Notes under the pieces: model-generated | Told to the model about the DNA's origin: nothing | The model's database searches: none | The model's input: the letters and a program-made list of their open reading frames with translations, nothing else | Source of the DNA: Pelagibacterium lentulum | GTDB lineage: Bacteria > Pseudomonadota > Alphaproteobacteria > Rhizobiales > Devosiaceae | DNA: 38,910 bases | Direction of reading: 5' to 3' | NCBI RefSeq assembly: GCF_003992625.1 | Contig: NZ_RZMW01000017.1 | Coordinates: 1 to 38,910, forward strand | Position numbers and translations under genes: made by a program | Shown: positions 6,728 to 15,649 of the stretch, in pieces | Layout of the letters: every line of letters starts with the position of its first letter | Position numbering within the stretch: position 1 is the stretch's first letter

Positions 6728-8860
6728 ATGACGGCAGCGAGCCCTTATAGACTGCGTGTAGAAGGCATGGACTGTGCATCTTGCGCGTTGAAAATCGAAA
6801 CGGCCATGCAACGCCTGCCGGGCGTTAGCGACATCAATGTCAGCTACGCCAACGAGACGCTTGCATTGCGTCTTGACGAGGACCGCACGCCCCTCGCCGC
6901 TATTGAGCAAAAGATCCGGGCGCTCGGCTATACCCCAGTGATTGAGCAGGCCGAGCCAAAGGCGAGTCCGCCTCGGAAGCGCATCACAGAGGCATGGTGG
7001 AAAGGCAGCAAGGGTCGGCTTGTGCTCCTTACCGGCGCGCTGTTCGTCCTTGCCTTCGCTCTCGCACGTCTCCTGCCGGAATGGGAGCAATGGCTCTATT
7101 CAGGCGCGGCGTTGATCAGCGTCATCCCGTTCGCGAGGCGGGCGATCGCCGGCGCGATGTCTGGCTCGCCCTTCACCATCGAGACACTGATGACGGTGGC
7201 AGCACTGGGCGCGGTCGGCATCGGCGAGGCAGAAGAAGCGGCTGTCGTAATCTTCCTGTTCGCAGTGGGCGAACTGCTTGAAACCGTAGCGGCTGGCCGC
7301 GCGCGGGCAGGCATTGAGGCGCTGATCGATCTCGTGCCCCGAGTCGCTTTCCGCGAGCGTGATGGTGCCGTTGAGAAGGTCGCTGCCGAAGAGCTGGCCA
7401 TCGGTGATGTCGTCGTTGTTCGGCCTGGAGACCGTGTGCCGTCTGACGGCACGGTGATCGACGGTGTATCGGAGGTCGATGAGGCTCCCGTGACAGGCGA
7501 ATCCGTGCCCGTGCTGAAAGAATCCGGCGCAACTGTCTATGCCGGCAGCATCAATGCCAATGGCGAGCTGCGGGTGTCGATCAGCCATGTCGCGGCCGAT
7601 AACACCATAGCCCGCATAATCCAAATGGTGGAGGAAGCCCAGGAATCAAAGGCCCCCACGGCGCGCATGATCGACCGTTTCAGCCGGTGGTATACGCCAG
7701 GCGCGATGGTCGTGGCGGCTCTGATCGTTGTCGTGCCGCCGCTCGCCTTCGATGGTGACTGGATGACGTGGGTGTATCGCGGCCTCGCCACGCTGCTGAT
7801 TGCGTGCCCCTGCGCGCTCGTGATCTCCACGCCCGCGGCCATCGCCTCCGGTCTTGCCGCCGGCGCGCGGCAGGGCCTGCTGATCAAGGGCGGCGCGGCG
7901 CTGGAAACACTTGGCAAGGTCATAACCGTTGCCTTCGACAAGACGGGAACGCTGACGCGCGGCCGTCCCCAGGTGACAGACATTGTGCCGATCACAGGTG
8001 ACGAGAACTCCGTCCTTGCCATCGCGGCGGCTGTCGAGCGCAGCACCAGCCATCCGCTCGGGGTCGCAATCGTGGAGGCGGCAGAGGTCCGCGGGCTCGA
8101 ATTGCCCGCCACCTTCGGAGGCGCCATGGCCACACCCGGCAAAGCCGTCACAGCGCGGTTGAAGGACGGATTCGCTTCGGTCGGGTCTCCCCGTCACGCC
8201 GCCGAACAGGCTGCCCTTGAAGAGAGCACCGCCAAGACGATCACCACGCTGGAAAGCCAGGGCAAGACGGTCGTCGTGCTTACAAAGGGCAAGACCGTCG
8301 AGGGATTGATCGGGTTGCGCGACGAGCCACGCGATGACTCTATCGAAGGTGTGAAGCGGCTGACGGATCGCGGTGTGCGCCCTCTGATGCTGACCGGCGA
8401 CAACAAGCGCACGGCCGACGCCATCGCGGCTCATCTCGGTCTTGAGGCGAGAGCCGAACTACTGCCCGATGCCAAGCTTGCCGAAATCGGGCGATTAAAG
8501 GCTGAAGGGCCGATTGCCATGGTTGGAGACGGTATCAATGACGCGCCGGCGCTTGCTGCCGCTTCTGTTGGCGTTGCCATGGGCGCGGGCACCGATGTAG
8601 CGCTGGAAACCGCCGATGCGGCGCTGCTTAAAAACCGGGTGACGGGTATCGCCGATCTCATCGGGTTGTCGCAGGCGACGCTCGGCAATATCTGGCAGAA
8701 CATCGCATTAGCCCTTGGACTGAAGGCGGTTTTCCTCGTGACGACTCTGTTGGGCGTTACCACGCTCTGGATGGCCATCCTTGCCGATACGGGCGCTACG
8801 GTCCTCGTCACGGCCAATGCGCTGCGCCTTCTTGCGTGGCGCGGCACCCGCGACAAATGA
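6728..8860 (+). CDS. cadA: P1B-type heavy-metal ATPase (Zn/Cd/Pb efflux, CadA/ZntA-like)
   Basis: This is a 710-residue inner-membrane efflux ATPase. An N-terminal heavy-metal-associated domain carries GMDCASC (residues 13-19). Then come the transmembrane helices, the actuator TGES, the membrane metal-binding CPC (360-362), the phosphorylation motif DKTGT (Asp404), the HP motif in TSHPLG and the hinge GDGINDAP (Asp601). The last membrane segments carry an Asp (MAILADTGATVLV), which fits the P1B-2 Zn/Cd/Pb subgroup rather than Cu. GAGGTGA precedes the ATG. It is the first gene of a plus-strand cluster and sits behind a MerR-type promoter, so it is probably induced by its substrate metal. Confidence 0.95.
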   Translation: MTAASPYRLRVEGMDCASCALKIETAMQRLPGVSDINVSYANETLALRLDEDRTPLAAIEQKIRALGYTPVIEQAEPKASPPRKRITEAWWKGSKGRLVLLTGALFVLAFALARLLPEWEQWLYSGAALISVIPFARRAIAGAMSGSPFTIETLMTVAALGAVGIGEAEEAAVVIFLFAVGELLETVAAGRARAGIEALIDLVPRVAFRERDGAVEKVAAEELAIGDVVVVRPGDRVPSDGTVIDGVSEVDEAPVTGESVPVLKESGATVYAGSINANGELRVSISHVAADNTIARIIQMVEEAQESKAPTARMIDRFSRWYTPGAMVVAALIVVVPPLAFDGDWMTWVYRGLATLLIACPCALVISTPAAIASGLAAGARQGLLIKGGAALETLGKVITVAFDKTGTLTRGRPQVTDIVPITGDENSVLAIAAAVERSTSHPLGVAIVEAAEVRGLELPATFGGAMATPGKAVTARLKDGFASVGSPRHAAEQAALEESTAKTITTLESQGKTVVVLTKGKTVEGLIGLRDEPRDDSIEGVKRLTDRGVRPLMLTGDNKRTADAIAAHLGLEARAELLPDAKLAEIGRLKAEGPIAMVGDGINDAPALAAASVGVAMGAGTDVALETADAALLKNRVTGIADLIGLSQATLGNIWQNIALALGLKAVFLVTTLLGVTTLWMAILADTGATVLVTANALRLLAWRGTRDK

Positions 8861-8926
8861 GCTTAAACAGTGAGCGCGTGCAGGTTGCGGCTTCTGCTTC
8901 CTGCCGAGAAAGCCGATGTGTAAATT

Positions 8927-9541
8927 ATGAGTAGTCAGCCCCGGAAAGCAAAATCATCTGAGAAGCGCGAACAATGGGCGCTCGCATGGGTGCTTGCGAT
9001 CAATACTGCCCAAGCGGCCATTGTAGGAAGCCTGGGTTGGTGGGCCCAGTCAACAGGACTGATGGGTTCCGCGCTCGATAATCTTGGCGACGCAGGTGTC
9101 TACGCCATCAGCCTTTTCGTTGTGGGGCGGGGATTGGCGGCGAAAGTTCGAGTTGCCCGGTTGTCGGGTGTCCTTCTGATGGTATTCGCCGGCCTCCTTC
9201 TGCTTGAAGTCGGCAGACGCTTCTTTACTGGCTCAGATCCAATAGGGCCGATCATGATTGCCGTGGCGATCGCGAGCGCTCTGACGAATATGGTCTGCAT
9301 GTGGTTCCTGAAATCGCATCGCGAAGGCGGCGTGCATTTGCAGGCCTCATGGATTTTCACGACAAACGACATGCTCGTGAACTCGGCGATCGCTGTTTCC
9401 GGTCTTGCCGTGATCCTTTTCAGCTCGCCCTACCCGGATCTGATCATTGGCTTGGGCGTGGTTGTTGTCGTCGTCAGAAGCGGCCTCGAAATTCTTGAGA
9501 AAGCCGGGGAAGCTGGAGAAAAAGGAAAACAATATGATTAG
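8927..9541 (+). CDS. CDF-like cation transporter, short form without the cytosolic domain
   Basis: This is a 204-residue protein with about six membrane segments, resembling the short CDF-like transporters often found beside metal ATPases. The TM2 site reads ALDNLGDAGVYAISLFVVG, keeping the D-xxx-D pair. The TM5 site reads FTTNDMLVNSAIAV, so the histidine of the usual HxxxD is absent. There is no C-terminal cytoplasmic domain (the protein ends soon after the last helix with a charged tail). Its last 8 bp overlap the start of the PCu(A)C gene, indicating coupling. The substrate is inferred as Zn, Cd or a related ion; the altered binding site leaves this open. Confidence 0.75.
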   Translation: MSSQPRKAKSSEKREQWALAWVLAINTAQAAIVGSLGWWAQSTGLMGSALDNLGDAGVYAISLFVVGRGLAAKVRVARLSGVLLMVFAGLLLLEVGRRFFTGSDPIGPIMIAVAIASALTNMVCMWFLKSHREGGVHLQASWIFTTNDMLVNSAIAVSGLAVILFSSPYPDLIIGLGVVVVVVRSGLEILEKAGEAGEKGKQYD

Positions 9542-10037
9542 TGCACGAGCCCTGTCCGCCGCCTTCCTTGCCCTGGCAGTTTCGATCTCTCCTGCCGTGG
9601 GCCACGACTTCCAAGCTGGTTCGATCACCATCAATCATCCGTGGTCGCGCGCGACTCCGCCGGTCACGCCGGTAGCCGGTGGCTATCTGACGCTGACGAA
9701 CGATGGCGACATAGCCGACCGCCTGGTGTCGATCTCATCACCCCTGTCAGAACGGGTGGAGATCCACGAGTCGGCCGTAAGCAATGGCGTTGCCAGCATG
9801 AGGCCAGTGCAAAATGGCGTCGTGATCGGGGCAGGCGAGACGATCGAGTTCCAGCCTGGCGGAATGCACATCATGTTCATGAAGCCATCGCATCCTTTGA
9901 AGGAAGGGGAGCGGTTTGCCGCTAAACTTACGTTCGAGCGGGCCGGAACCGTCGAGGTCGAGTTTGTCGTGCAGGGCATGGGTGCAGGTCCGGCGACAAC
10001 GAACGAGCATGACGGGCACGAGGAGCCGGCGCAATGA
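9534..10037 (+). CDS. PCu(A)C-type periplasmic copper chaperone
   Basis: This is a 167-residue periplasmic protein with a Sec signal peptide (SARALSAAFLALAVSISPAVG) cleaved before HDFQAG. The PCu(A)C domain shows the copper ligands: His in VEIHES, Met in VASMRPV, and GGMHIMFMKP with the H-x-M pair. The C-terminus is His-rich (NEHDGHEE). Such proteins deliver Cu(I) to the CuA site of cytochrome oxidase together with SCO. The ATG at 9534 follows AAAGGAAAAC and overlaps the end of the transporter gene; the longer frame upstream is only read-through. The next gene starts in an ATGA overlap. Confidence 0.9.
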   Translation: MISARALSAAFLALAVSISPAVGHDFQAGSITINHPWSRATPPVTPVAGGYLTLTNDGDIADRLVSISSPLSERVEIHESAVSNGVASMRPVQNGVVIGAGETIEFQPGGMHIMFMKPSHPLKEGERFAAKLTFERAGTVEVEFVVQGMGAGPATTNEHDGHEEPAQ

Positions 10038-10654
10038 GCGGCATCAAACTCTTCCGTCTCGTTACCTGGATTGCCGTTGCCGTTGTCGGCGGGCTTGTCA
10101 TCGGCCTGTCTGTGTCAAAGCCATGGCAACAGCAAACCGTGGCGATCGCGTCCTCGACGGGCACCGCAGCCATCGGCGGCCCGTTCCGTCTCACATCCCA
10201 TCGAGGCGAGACGATTGACAATGCCGCGCTGACGGGCAAGCCCTATCTCGCCTTCTTCGGCTTCACCCATTGTCCCGACGTGTGCCCGACGACGCTCTAT
10301 GAACTGAGCGATCTCATGAACGAGCTCGGGCCTGTGGCGGACCAATTCAACGTACTGTTCTTCACCGTCGATCCCGAGCGGGACACCCAGGAACTGCTGG
10401 CTCAATACATGACAGCCTTTGATGATCGCATTTTCGCACTGCGGGGAAATCGACAAGAAACGGACGCCGTGGTGAAGGCCTTCGCGGCCTATGCGCGCAA
10501 AGTCCCTCTGGAAGGGGGCGAATATACGATGGATCACACCGCAGGCGTTTACATGATGGATTCCGAAGGCAAATTCGTCGGTACGCTCGACATGCACGAG
10601 CCACGCGAGATCAGATTGCAGAAGCTCCGGCGTCTGGCAGGGGGTAGCGCATGA
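10034..10654 (+). CDS. SCO1/SenC-family copper/thiol protein
   Basis: This is a 206-residue membrane-anchored thioredoxin-fold protein (N-terminal TM about residues 8-27) of the SCO family. The Cu-binding motif is C80-PDV-C84 in FTHCPDVCPTT, with the distal histidine in TMDHTAGVYMMD. It assembles CuA or reduces its cysteines. GAGGAG precedes the ATG, which overlaps the stop of the PCu(A)C gene. The pair with PCu(A)C is a usual copper-insertion unit, here inside a metal-efflux operon. Confidence 0.93.
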   Translation: MSGIKLFRLVTWIAVAVVGGLVIGLSVSKPWQQQTVAIASSTGTAAIGGPFRLTSHRGETIDNAALTGKPYLAFFGFTHCPDVCPTTLYELSDLMNELGPVADQFNVLFFTVDPERDTQELLAQYMTAFDDRIFALRGNRQETDAVVKAFAAYARKVPLEGGEYTMDHTAGVYMMDSEGKFVGTLDMHEPREIRLQKLRRLAGGSA

Positions 10655-10761
10655 ACGATCATGTGATGATAACGCCCACTGTCAGAGGTGCCTTTGTGGC
10701 TTTTGCGATGCTCATCTCGGCGAGCGCCGCGACAGCGGCGCAGATAGACGCCCCGGAGTAG
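10651..10761 (+). CDS. Tiny ORF with a signal-peptide-like sequence, possibly a gene remnant
   Basis: This is 36 residues, starting in an ATGA overlap with the SCO stop and ending immediately before the ccdA ATG. The sequence contains a hydrophobic stretch and an Ala-x-Ala-like end (VAFAMLISASAATAA) but no mature domain. It may be the start of a truncated periplasmic thiol protein, or a coupling peptide for ccdA translation, since GGAG near its stop would serve ccdA. The tight spacing on both sides supports real translation. No family is recognised. Confidence 0.45.
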   Translation: MNDHVMITPTVRGAFVAFAMLISASAATAAQIDAPE

Positions 10762-11505
10762 ATGGATTTGGATTTCACGCTTGTCGGCCTACTAACGGTG
10801 TTTGCTGCGGGGGCGATCTCCTTTCTTTCGCCGTGCGTTTTGCCCCTTGTTCCCGGCTATATTTCGTTCGTCACAGGTGGCGCGCGCTTGGAGCCTGCTG
10901 TTCAAAATCGTCTGGGGGCAAACTGGCAGGCTCTCGTCAACAGTCTTTATTTTGTCCTCGGATTCACAACGATCTTCGTGTTGCTGGGGGCTACTGCAAC
11001 TGCATTGGGGGCGTTATTTCGCTCCTACCTATACGAAGCCAATCTAATCGGTGGCGCGATCGTTATCATTTTCGGTGTGGTAACAACGGGTTTGGTGCCA
11101 ATCCCGTGGTTCGATCGTGAAATGCGTTTTCATCCTCGGCCGCACGTTGCTGGCCCTTGGACGAGCTACCTGCTTGGATTGGCGTTCGCCTTTGGCTGGA
11201 CCCCGTGCATTGGGCCGGTACTCGGCTCTATTCTAACTCTTTCAGCCGCAAATGCGACGGTCGGAGCCGGCGCAATCCTGTTGACTGTGTATTCTTTGGG
11301 GCTGGGAGTGCCCTTTATCTTGGCGGCTCTTTTCATGCAGCGTTTCATTGCCGGCATGCCAACCTTACGTTGGGCTGGCCGATACTTGCGAGTGTTAGCA
11401 GGTGTGATCATGATCATAATGGGATTGGCCATGATGACCGGTCAACTCTCGCGCTTCGCTATCTGGCTCCTGACAACTTTCCCCGCGTTGGGTCAGATAG
11501 GCTGA
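10762..11505 (+). CDS. ccdA: CcdA-type thiol-transfer membrane protein
   Basis: This is a 247-residue integral membrane protein with about six helices, of the CcdA/DsbD-transmembrane family. The two redox cysteines are in SPCVLPLVPGY (Cys25) and GWTPCIGPVLGS. It carries reducing equivalents from cytoplasmic thioredoxin to periplasmic thiol proteins such as SCO. It starts at the base after the tiny ORF stop. It probably keeps the SCO protein reduced, opposing the DsbA/DsbB pair encoded divergently. Confidence 0.9.
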   Translation: MDLDFTLVGLLTVFAAGAISFLSPCVLPLVPGYISFVTGGARLEPAVQNRLGANWQALVNSLYFVLGFTTIFVLLGATATALGALFRSYLYEANLIGGAIVIIFGVVTTGLVPIPWFDREMRFHPRPHVAGPWTSYLLGLAFAFGWTPCIGPVLGSILTLSAANATVGAGAILLTVYSLGLGVPFILAALFMQRFIAGMPTLRWAGRYLRVLAGVIMIIMGLAMMTGQLSRFAIWLLTTFPALGQIG

Positions 11506-11507
11506 CG

Positions 11508-11981
11508 ATGCGCGGAGTTCTAAAATATACATCGCTCGCGGCCGCCGTCGCCTTCGGAGCTGACCAGCTATCCAAATGGTGGGTAATCCAAGTGATGAAA
11601 GACCATACGGAAATATCCGTAACGGGCTTCTTCAACTTGGTCCTAGGGCGCAACACGGGTGTCAGTTTCGGACTTTTCAACGAAGCGCCGGCATGGCTCC
11701 TTGTCGGAATCACTTTGGCAATCGTTCTTATGCTTTTGGTATGGGCGAGCCGGGAAAGACAATCGATAACGGGCGTCGCTCTGGGCCTCATAATTGGAGG
11801 TGCCTTGGGCAATATGCTCGACCGGCTACGTCATAGCGGCGTTACCGACTTCCTCGATTTTCATATCGGAGGAATTCATTGGCCTGCCTTCAACCTTGCT
11901 GACACGGCGATCGTGCTCGGGGTTTTGCTCTTATTATTCGATACATTCAGGAGAGAAATGCGGTTCCTGACACGCCCATAG
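11508..11981 (+). CDS. lspA: Lipoprotein signal peptidase (LspA)
   Basis: This is a 157-residue signal peptidase II with four membrane helices. It shows the family landmarks GADQLSKWW near the N-terminus, GRNTGVSFG, GGALGNMLDR and the catalytic aspartates in VTDFLDF (about 114) and FNLADTA (about 132). The ATG is 2 bp after the ccdA stop; a longer reading frame upstream is shadow. A second lspA copy in a metal operon recalls pbr and cadA-lspA clusters, where lspA accompanies the ATPase. No lipoprotein substrate is encoded in this cluster. Confidence 0.93.
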   Translation: MRGVLKYTSLAAAVAFGADQLSKWWVIQVMKDHTEISVTGFFNLVLGRNTGVSFGLFNEAPAWLLVGITLAIVLMLLVWASRERQSITGVALGLIIGGALGNMLDRLRHSGVTDFLDFHIGGIHWPAFNLADTAIVLGVLLLLFDTFRREMRFLTRP

Positions 11982-12086
11982 TGGCTATGGCCGCCTAAAG
12001 TCATAGGCTCCGCGTCTGGCAGGCAACAAATAACCCGGAAGGTGCTCTGATGGTCCCGGCCACCAGGAGCGTGATTACAGGTATCC

Positions 12087-13171
12087 GTGACCCAAGCTTT
12101 GCAGGAAATAGACGTTCTGGTGATCGGCGCTGGTCAAGCGGGGCTCGCTGCCGGCTACCATCTTGCCAGAACAAAGCTTTCATACCTGATCGTAGATCGC
12201 CATGCCCGCATCGGCGACAGTTGGCGATGTCGCTACGATTCTCTGACCCTGTTTACCCCGCGCGCATTTAGTACGCTGCCCGGTCTTACGCTCGACGGCG
12301 ATCCGCAAGGCTATCCCGCGCGAGATGAGTTTGCGGACTATCTCGAAGCCTATGCCAGCCATTTCGACCTGCCCGTCCTCTCCGGAAATGGCGTGGTTCA
12401 GCTCGAACCGTGGACTGATGAGCGGTTCGTCGCACAAATCGATGATGGTAGGCACATAGTCGCCAAGGCGGTGATCGTCGCGACGGGAGCGTTTCAGATA
12501 CCCATTATCCCAACAATCGGTGCTGGCTTTGACAGTGCGGTCGCGCAACTGACGCCGGAGAGCTATCACAATTCCGGCGATGTCCGACCTGGAACGGTCC
12601 TTGTTGTCGGAGATGGAGCAAGCGGACGCGACATCGCAGCCGAATTGGTTTCGACCCATGAAGTGCTGCTTGCGGTTGGGCGCGGCCGCCGACTGTTTCC
12701 AGAACGCATTCTCGGCAGGAGCACATGGTGGTGGCTGCGCTCCCTGGGCTTGATGAAAGCAAGGCCCGGTTCGGCGGTCGGACGTCTGATGCGACGCGCC
12801 GATCCGTTTCCTGACAGGGGGCGCAGCCTCGACGATCTGCAACGGATGGGCGTGGCCATCTCAGGACGCTTGGTGTCAGCAAACGGCCGAACTGCTATCT
12901 TTCGGATATGTCTAAACGGGTAATCGACTCCGTCATTTGGTGCATCGGATACAGCGACGACAGCGCATGGCTCAAGATTCCAGGTAGCACGCATTCTGAC
13001 GGAAGCTTTCTGCAAGAGGGCGGGGTAGCTCCAGTACCAGGCCTTTTTCACCTAGGACGTCCATGGCAGCGGAATCGTGCTTCAGCTCTCGTCATGGGTG
13101 CCGGCGAAGATGCTTCCGTAGTTGTCCCCTTATGCGTGCAATACTGCTTCGGCGGCGATAGGCGCCAATGA
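12087..13171 (+). pseudogene. Flavin-dependent monooxygenase (CzcO-like), frameshifted near 12895
   Basis: The protein has the FAD-binding GxGxxG (VLVIGAGQAGLAAGYHLA) and the second dinucleotide motif VLVVGDGASGRDIA, with a substrate domain between them, typical of flavin-containing monooxygenases and CzcO-like proteins often found beside metal genes. The first frame (GTG at 12087) stops at 12923 after GRTAIF. The frame starting at 12898 continues S-D-M-S-K-R-V-I-D-S-V-I-W-C-I-G-Y to 13171, a normal C-terminus. One T missing from the CTTTCGG run near 12890-12900 would explain it. It is either a decayed gene or a base-call error in a T run. Confidence 0.8.
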
Positions 13172-13256
13172 CGATGCCAGCGGAAAGGTCCGATTTCAGG
13201 AGGGACGACTGACCACACGAGCGACTGGGATGGGAGCGGAAGCGGCGAAAGGCATC

Positions 13257-14531
13257 TTAGGTCGCCATGGCATGGGGTAGCTCGTCCAATCGGGTTGTGT
13301 AGCGCGGCGAGCGGCGGTCGAATTTGGTCTGCCACTCGCGTTTATTGATGCCGACCCCGGCTGGCACCATGGTCCCCCTACCGAACACGGCGTTGACCGC
13401 ATCGAGCGCGGTCATCAGCCGTTCGGACTTATCTCGGTCGCGAGCGGGAAAGAGCGGCCGTATCCCGCTTCCGGCGGGTATCAAATCGTCCATGATTACG
13501 CCGGCCTTGGCATAGCGATATCCTTCACGAAAAATAGCCTGCGCGCCGCATCTTGCCGCTTCGATCAGCTCGAAGGTGTCGGCCGAGGCCTCCGGCAAGT
13601 GAACGGTCTTGCTTCCGCCGTGGGCTGGATCGCGACGATTGAACGGCGAGGTGTGCATAAATACGGTCAGGTGCGATGTTTCCAGCTTATGCCGGCGCAG
13701 CTTCTCAGCAGCGCGGAGAGCGTGTGCCGATACCGCCTCGAGCATTTCGTCTAGCGTCGAAACCGGCTTCCCGAAACTACGGGTGACGGCGCACCCCTTG
13801 CGTTGCGGCGGCAATTCCTCGAGAGCCATGCAGGCAATGCCTCGCAGCTCGAGAACAGTTCTCTCACCAACGACCGTCATCCGCTGCCTCGCGAGCCGTG
13901 TCGGCATGTCGCGGAGATCCGCGGCCGTCTCAATGCCAAGTTCGAACAGCTTTCGTTCCGATGCTGGCCCGACGCCCCACACATCGCCAACATCGATCCT
14001 GGGCAACCATTTGTCGCGTTCCGCAGGGTCGGTCAAATCACAGACGCCGCCCAGCTCCTCATTCTTCTTGGCCACACGGTTCGCGAGCTTCGCCAGTGTC
14101 TTTGTCGGGCCGATTCCAACACAGGTCGGAATCCCCGTCCATTGGTGCACCGTCGCCCGCAGATCGCGCCCATAGGTCTGCCGATCGCGCTCCGGTATCA
14201 GAGACAGGTCAAGGAAGCTCTCATCAATCGAGTAGATTTCGACCTCTGGCGCCCACTGCCGGTAGATCGCATTGAGCCGAGCGCTCATGTCCCCATAGAG
14301 CGAGTAGTTTGACGAAAAGACCGCCACGCGGTTCTGATCGCATAGCTCACGAATCTTGAAATAGGGATCGCCCATGCCAATCCCGAGGGCCTTCGCCTCG
14401 CTCGTGCGGGCGACAGCACAGCCGTCATTGTTGGAAAGGACGATAACCGGCCTAGTAGCCAACTTCGGATCGAATACACGCTCGCAGGAACAATAGAACG
14501 AATTGCCGTCCACCAACGCAAAAGCTTTCAC
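13257..14531 (-). CDS. umuC: Y-family DNA polymerase UmuC
   Basis: This is a 424-residue translesion polymerase, the catalytic subunit of DNA polymerase V. It begins [20 protein letters not shown] (catalytic Asp8). The palm motif [11 protein letters not shown] with its acidic pair, then the helix-hairpin-helix and little-finger regions follow. The C-terminus ([22 protein letters not shown]) is of the DUF4113 type found in UmuC. The GTG start overlaps the umuD stop (GTGA). The longer frame upstream reads through umuD and is not used. Confidence 0.94.
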   Translation of the reverse strand: MKAFALVDGNSFYCSCERVFDPKLATRPVIVLSNNDGCAVARTSEAKALGIGMGDPYFKIRELCDQNRVAVFSSNYSLYGDMSARLNAIYRQWAPEVEIYSIDESFLDLSLIPERDRQTYGRDLRATVHQWTGIPTCVGIGPTKTLAKLANRVAKKNEELGGVCDLTDPAERDKWLPRIDVGDVWGVGPASERKLFELGIETAADLRDMPTRLARQRMTVVGERTVLELRGIACMALEELPPQRKGCAVTRSFGKPVSTLDEMLEAVSAHALRAAEKLRRHKLETSHLTVFMHTSPFNRRDPAHGGSKTVHLPEASADTFELIEAARCGAQAIFREGYRYAKAGVIMDDLIPAGSGIRPLFPARDRDKSERLMTALDAVNAVFGRGTMVPAGVGINKREWQTKFDRRSPRYTTRLDELPHAMAT

Positions 14532-14965
14532 TGCCCCCTCCCCGGCTGGCGACGCAGCCAATGGATATTGCAGACAACGACGCCCCAAATCTCGACCTCC
14601 GCGATTTCGGGCAGTTCAAAGAGAGGCATGTCGCTGTTTTCCAGCATCAGGCGGGGGCGGTCGCCATTTAGGCGCAACCGCTTAAGCGATTGCTCGCCAT
14701 GAACGATCGCCACGACCACATCGGCATCAATAGGCGTGATTGAGCGGTCCACCACGAGCAGGTCGCCATGGTAGATTCCCGCATCGCGCATCGAGTTTCC
14801 ATCCACGCGCCACAAGAAGGTCGCCGGCGGATTCCGGACCAGAAGCCGGTTCAGATCGATCGCGTCGTCTAGGTAATCGTCGGCAGGACTCGGAAATCCG
14901 GCGCAAAGCCCATGAGCGAACATGGGGACCGAAATTTCAGCCTCGAACTTAAGCTGGATGAACAT
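14528..14965 (-). CDS. umuD: UmuD, self-cleaving subunit of the error-prone polymerase
   Basis: This is a 145-residue LexA-like S24 serine peptidase. The cleavage site is Ala22-Gly23 in [13 protein letters not shown]. The catalytic serine is Ser58 in DGNSMRDAG and the lysine is Lys95 in SLKRLRLN. RecA filaments trigger its cleavage to UmuD'. It is the first gene of umuDC and has a LexA box 33 bp upstream, which also supports the start at 14965. Confidence 0.95.
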   Translation of the reverse strand: MFIQLKFEAEISVPMFAHGLCAGFPSPADDYLDDAIDLNRLLVRNPPATFLWRVDGNSMRDAGIYHGDLLVVDRSITPIDADVVVAIVHGEQSLKRLRLNGDRPRLMLENSDMPLFELPEIAEVEIWGVVVCNIHWLRRQPGRGQ

Positions 14966-14976
14966 TCAAAAGCGGC

Positions 14977-14999
14977 TCCTTTCGTCTCGAGCGAAAGGA
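14977..14999 (-). repeat. Hairpin in the umuD leader
   Basis: TCCTTTCG and CGAAAGGA are perfect 8-bp arms around TCTCGAG, between the LexA box and the umuD ribosome site. It would form a stem-loop in the mRNA leader and may affect translation or act as a second binding site. The role is inferred. Confidence 0.55.
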
Positions 15000-15012
15000 A
15001 CAAAGCAGGAAC
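14998..15012 (-). promoter_or_regulatory. LexA (SOS) box of the alphaproteobacterial type
   Basis: GAAC-N7-GAAC, reading GTTC-CTGCTTT-GTTC on the coding strand, is an exact match to the direct-repeat SOS box of alphaproteobacteria. It ends 33 bp from the umuD ATG, as expected for damage-inducible umuDC. Confidence 0.85.
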
Positions 15013-15080
15013 ACGCGCGGCGGTTCCAGTCAAGAGAAATGGCCGCGGCCGATCGACCAAATCTGATGGCAGATGGTAGG

Positions 15081-15098
15081 AGGGGGCTTACGCCCCCT
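15081..15098 (-). terminator. Hairpin at the end of the trb block
   Basis: AGGGGGC and GCCCCCT form 7-bp perfect arms around a 4-bp loop that includes the DUF736 stop codon. No U tract follows, so it may stabilise the 3' end instead of terminating on its own. Confidence 0.4.
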
Positions 15099-15423
15099 GC
15101 CCTCTGCGGGTTTGCTCAATCACGGCGAACAGGTTTTCCTCGTCCTGGCCGGGATAGCGGCCGAGGTTGGCGTAGAACCGACCGTGGCCGGTGTTGAGCG
15201 AGATCGAGTAGTAAGGCTTGTCGTCGCGGTTAAGATTCTGCCACACCGCTCCGACTTCAATCCGCCGCCCGCGCGGGCTCTTAGCGAAGATCCTGTACTT
15301 GGGCGCGTCGGGGTTGTCGCTGACAACCGGCTCCCCGGTGAAGTCGATATCGAAGGTGAGGGTGGCCACGTTGCCAGTCAGCTTGTCGCCATCGATCCGG
15401 ACGAAATTGGTGAGGTCAGTCAT
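15088..15423 (-). CDS. DUF736-family protein
   Basis: This is a 111-residue protein of the DUF736 family, common on alphaproteobacterial plasmids and integrative elements. It begins MTDLTNFVRIDGDKLTGNVA and has the NPDAPKYRIF and GAVWQNLNRDDKPYYSI blocks of the family. The start has AAGGAG at a good distance; the longer frame upstream has none. Its function is unknown, though it is regularly found in conjugation or mobile-element regions. It lies 226 bp beyond the preceding gene of the trb block and may have its own promoter. Confidence 0.85.
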   Translation of the reverse strand: MTDLTNFVRIDGDKLTGNVATLTFDIDFTGEPVVSDNPDAPKYRIFAKSPRGRRIEVGAVWQNLNRDDKPYYSISLNTGHGRFYANLGRYPGQDEENLFAVIEQTRRGQGA

Positions 15424-15649
15424 TGTGAACTCCTTGGTTCGCGTTGGTGATGCAACAAAGCGATGGAAGGGGAATAGCGGCTGGCACCGGAACGGCCGGC
15501 GCAAAGCAAAGGACCACGCCCCGCTCGATTTTGCTTCGCGAGGAAGGCCATTCGGCCGGGGAAAATCGTGCGCGGCGCGGTTGCCTGACGTGACCCGGAC
15601 ATAGGTTGCATCTGAAACACAAGCGCGAGCCGGAGAGATCACCAAGACC

